From an uncultured Lachnospiraceae bacterium (GTDB lineage: Bacteria > Bacillota > Clostridia > Lachnospirales > Lachnospiraceae), in contig CANSYV010000104.1 in NCBI GenBank assembly GCA_947651335.1, forward strand, positions 1 to 6,067: 6,067 nt of DNA, in the 5' to 3' direction. Numbering within the stretch: the first letter of the stretch is position 1; the number at the start of each line of letters is the position of its first letter. Below are positions 5,488-6,067 of the stretch, one piece after another. Both the position numbers and the translations under genes were made by a program. The notes under the pieces are model-generated. The model searched no databases. It saw nothing but the letters and a program-made list of their open reading frames with translations, and was not told the origin of the DNA.

Positions 5488-6067
5488 TTATACAGCTCCA
5501 GTGCTTCCTGCCCTTGCCATTCTATAGATTTGAACCATATCCTCTTCTTTCAAGACTTTTGCCGAACCTTTCTGGCCCCCCACTGCCAGTGCGCAGCGAT
5601 GTGCCATCTCCAAAATCTGTTCTTCTGTTGGATCAATTCCCAGTTCTTTCATGTTAACCGGCATGCCGATAGAATGATAGAATGCTTCCATTGCTTCGAT
5701 TCCGGCAAGTGCAGTTTTTTCATCACTGCCTTCATCTTCCACCCCCATGACATACAGTGCAAATCTCTTAAATCTTGGCAGGCAGTCCTTATAAACATAA
5801 CGCGCCCAGCTTGGCCAGATTGCCGCCAGCCCTGCTCCATGTGCCACATCAAACATTCCGCCCATTTCATGTTCCAGCATGTGAGATGAAAAATCTCCTC
5901 CATCATTTCCACAGCCAGTCAAGCCGTTATGCGCAAGGCTTCCTGCCCACATAATTTCTGCTCTGGCTTCATAATTTTCCGGTTCACGCACCAGCACACG
6001 GGCATATTTCATAACAGTGCGCATCAACGCCTCTGCAATGCTATCAGTAATTTCCATATTCCCGCCG
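5488..6067 (-). CDS. Iron-containing alcohol dehydrogenase, butanol dehydrogenase-like (5' end cut by window)
   Basis: The C-terminal half of a group III, NAD(P)H-dependent alcohol dehydrogenase of the BdhA/YqhD type, which reduces aldehydes to alcohols in fermentation. About 193 codons are seen; the family is near 385-390 residues. The reading frame continues to the window edge (GGN precedes the first in-window ATG at 6057), so that ATG is internal, not the start. Family blocks counted from it are NYEARAEIMWAGSLAHNGLTG (28-48), then SSHMLEHEMGGMFDVAHGAGLA (57-78), which supplies two of the iron-ligand histidines (H59 and H73, spaced 14 as in the family), followed by WARYVY. The nucleotide-binding half and the other ligands lie outside. 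The end agrees with the normal C-terminus. No terminator hairpin follows within the 41-bp gap, so some read-through into the membrane protein gene is possible. Confidence 0.93.
   Translation of the reverse strand, partial: GGNMEITDSIAEALMRTVMKYARVLVREPENYEARAEIMWAGSLAHNGLTGCGNDGGDFSSHMLEHEMGGMFDVAHGAGLAAIWPSWARYVYKDCLPRFKRFALYVMGVEDEGSDEKTALAGIEAMEAFYHSIGMPVNMKELGIDPTEEQILEMAHRCALAVGGQKGSAKVLKEEDMVQIYRMARAGSTGAV

Noticed and set aside
5476..5510. Plus-strand promoter starting at TTGACA (5475-5480)
   Set aside because: No -10 box lies at a suitable distance and no plus-strand gene follows; the sequence is the complement of the minus-strand -35 region.
1..6067. Mobile elements, CRISPR arrays, tRNA or rRNA genes
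   Set aside because: No transposase-like frame, terminal repeats, regularly spaced repeats or tRNA cloverleaf signatures were seen on either strand.

Overview
The window looks like chromosomal DNA of a low-to-middle G+C Firmicute, most likely a gut clostridium of the Lachnospiraceae type. The grounds are protein style (ClpC with a short UVR-like linker, a YtrA-type GntR regulator, an iron-dependent butanol-type dehydrogenase), AGGAGG-like ribosome binding sites, and sigma-A style promoters. Base composition is roughly balanced by eye. This placement is inference; there is no rRNA or other marker gene.

All six genes lie on the minus strand, so transcription runs from high to low coordinates. 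In that order they are: the 3' half of an iron-containing alcohol dehydrogenase (6067-5488, cut by the window edge); a seven-helix DUF4203-like membrane protein (5446-4793); a LacI-family repressor (4761-3730); an IolI-like inosose isomerase (3581-2739); a short GntR/YtrA-type regulator (2475-2104); and the first 685 codons of a ClpC-type AAA+ unfoldase (2055-1, cut by the window edge). No intergenic stretch exceeds 300 bases. The longest gap (2476-2738) holds the isomerase terminator, a promoter with two dyads, and the leader of the GntR gene.

Three transcription units can be proposed. First, the membrane protein and the LacI regulator, 31 bp apart, appear to share a promoter (TTGTCA-17-TATACT) so close to the membrane gene that its mRNA may be leaderless. 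Second, the isomerase has its own strong promoter (TTGTGT-17-TATAAT). A LacI-type dyad with a central CG sits between its -35 and -10, which makes the upstream LacI protein the obvious candidate repressor. The unit ends at a clear intrinsic terminator. Third, GntR and clpC, 48 bp apart, share a promoter (TTGACC-17-TAGTAT, extended -10). A TGTTA-N9-TAACA dyad covers its -10 and start site, which suggests autoregulation.

The most interesting points are: a ClpC gene coupled to a GntR/YtrA regulator rather than to ctsR-mcsA-mcsB; the dyads over that shared promoter; a departure from the ClpC family pattern, possibly a frameshift, where the ClpP-docking loop should begin at the window edge; a solitary iolI-like gene under apparent LacI control; and the apparently leaderless membrane protein gene. 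No mobile element, CRISPR array, RNA gene or obviously new multi-gene system is visible.
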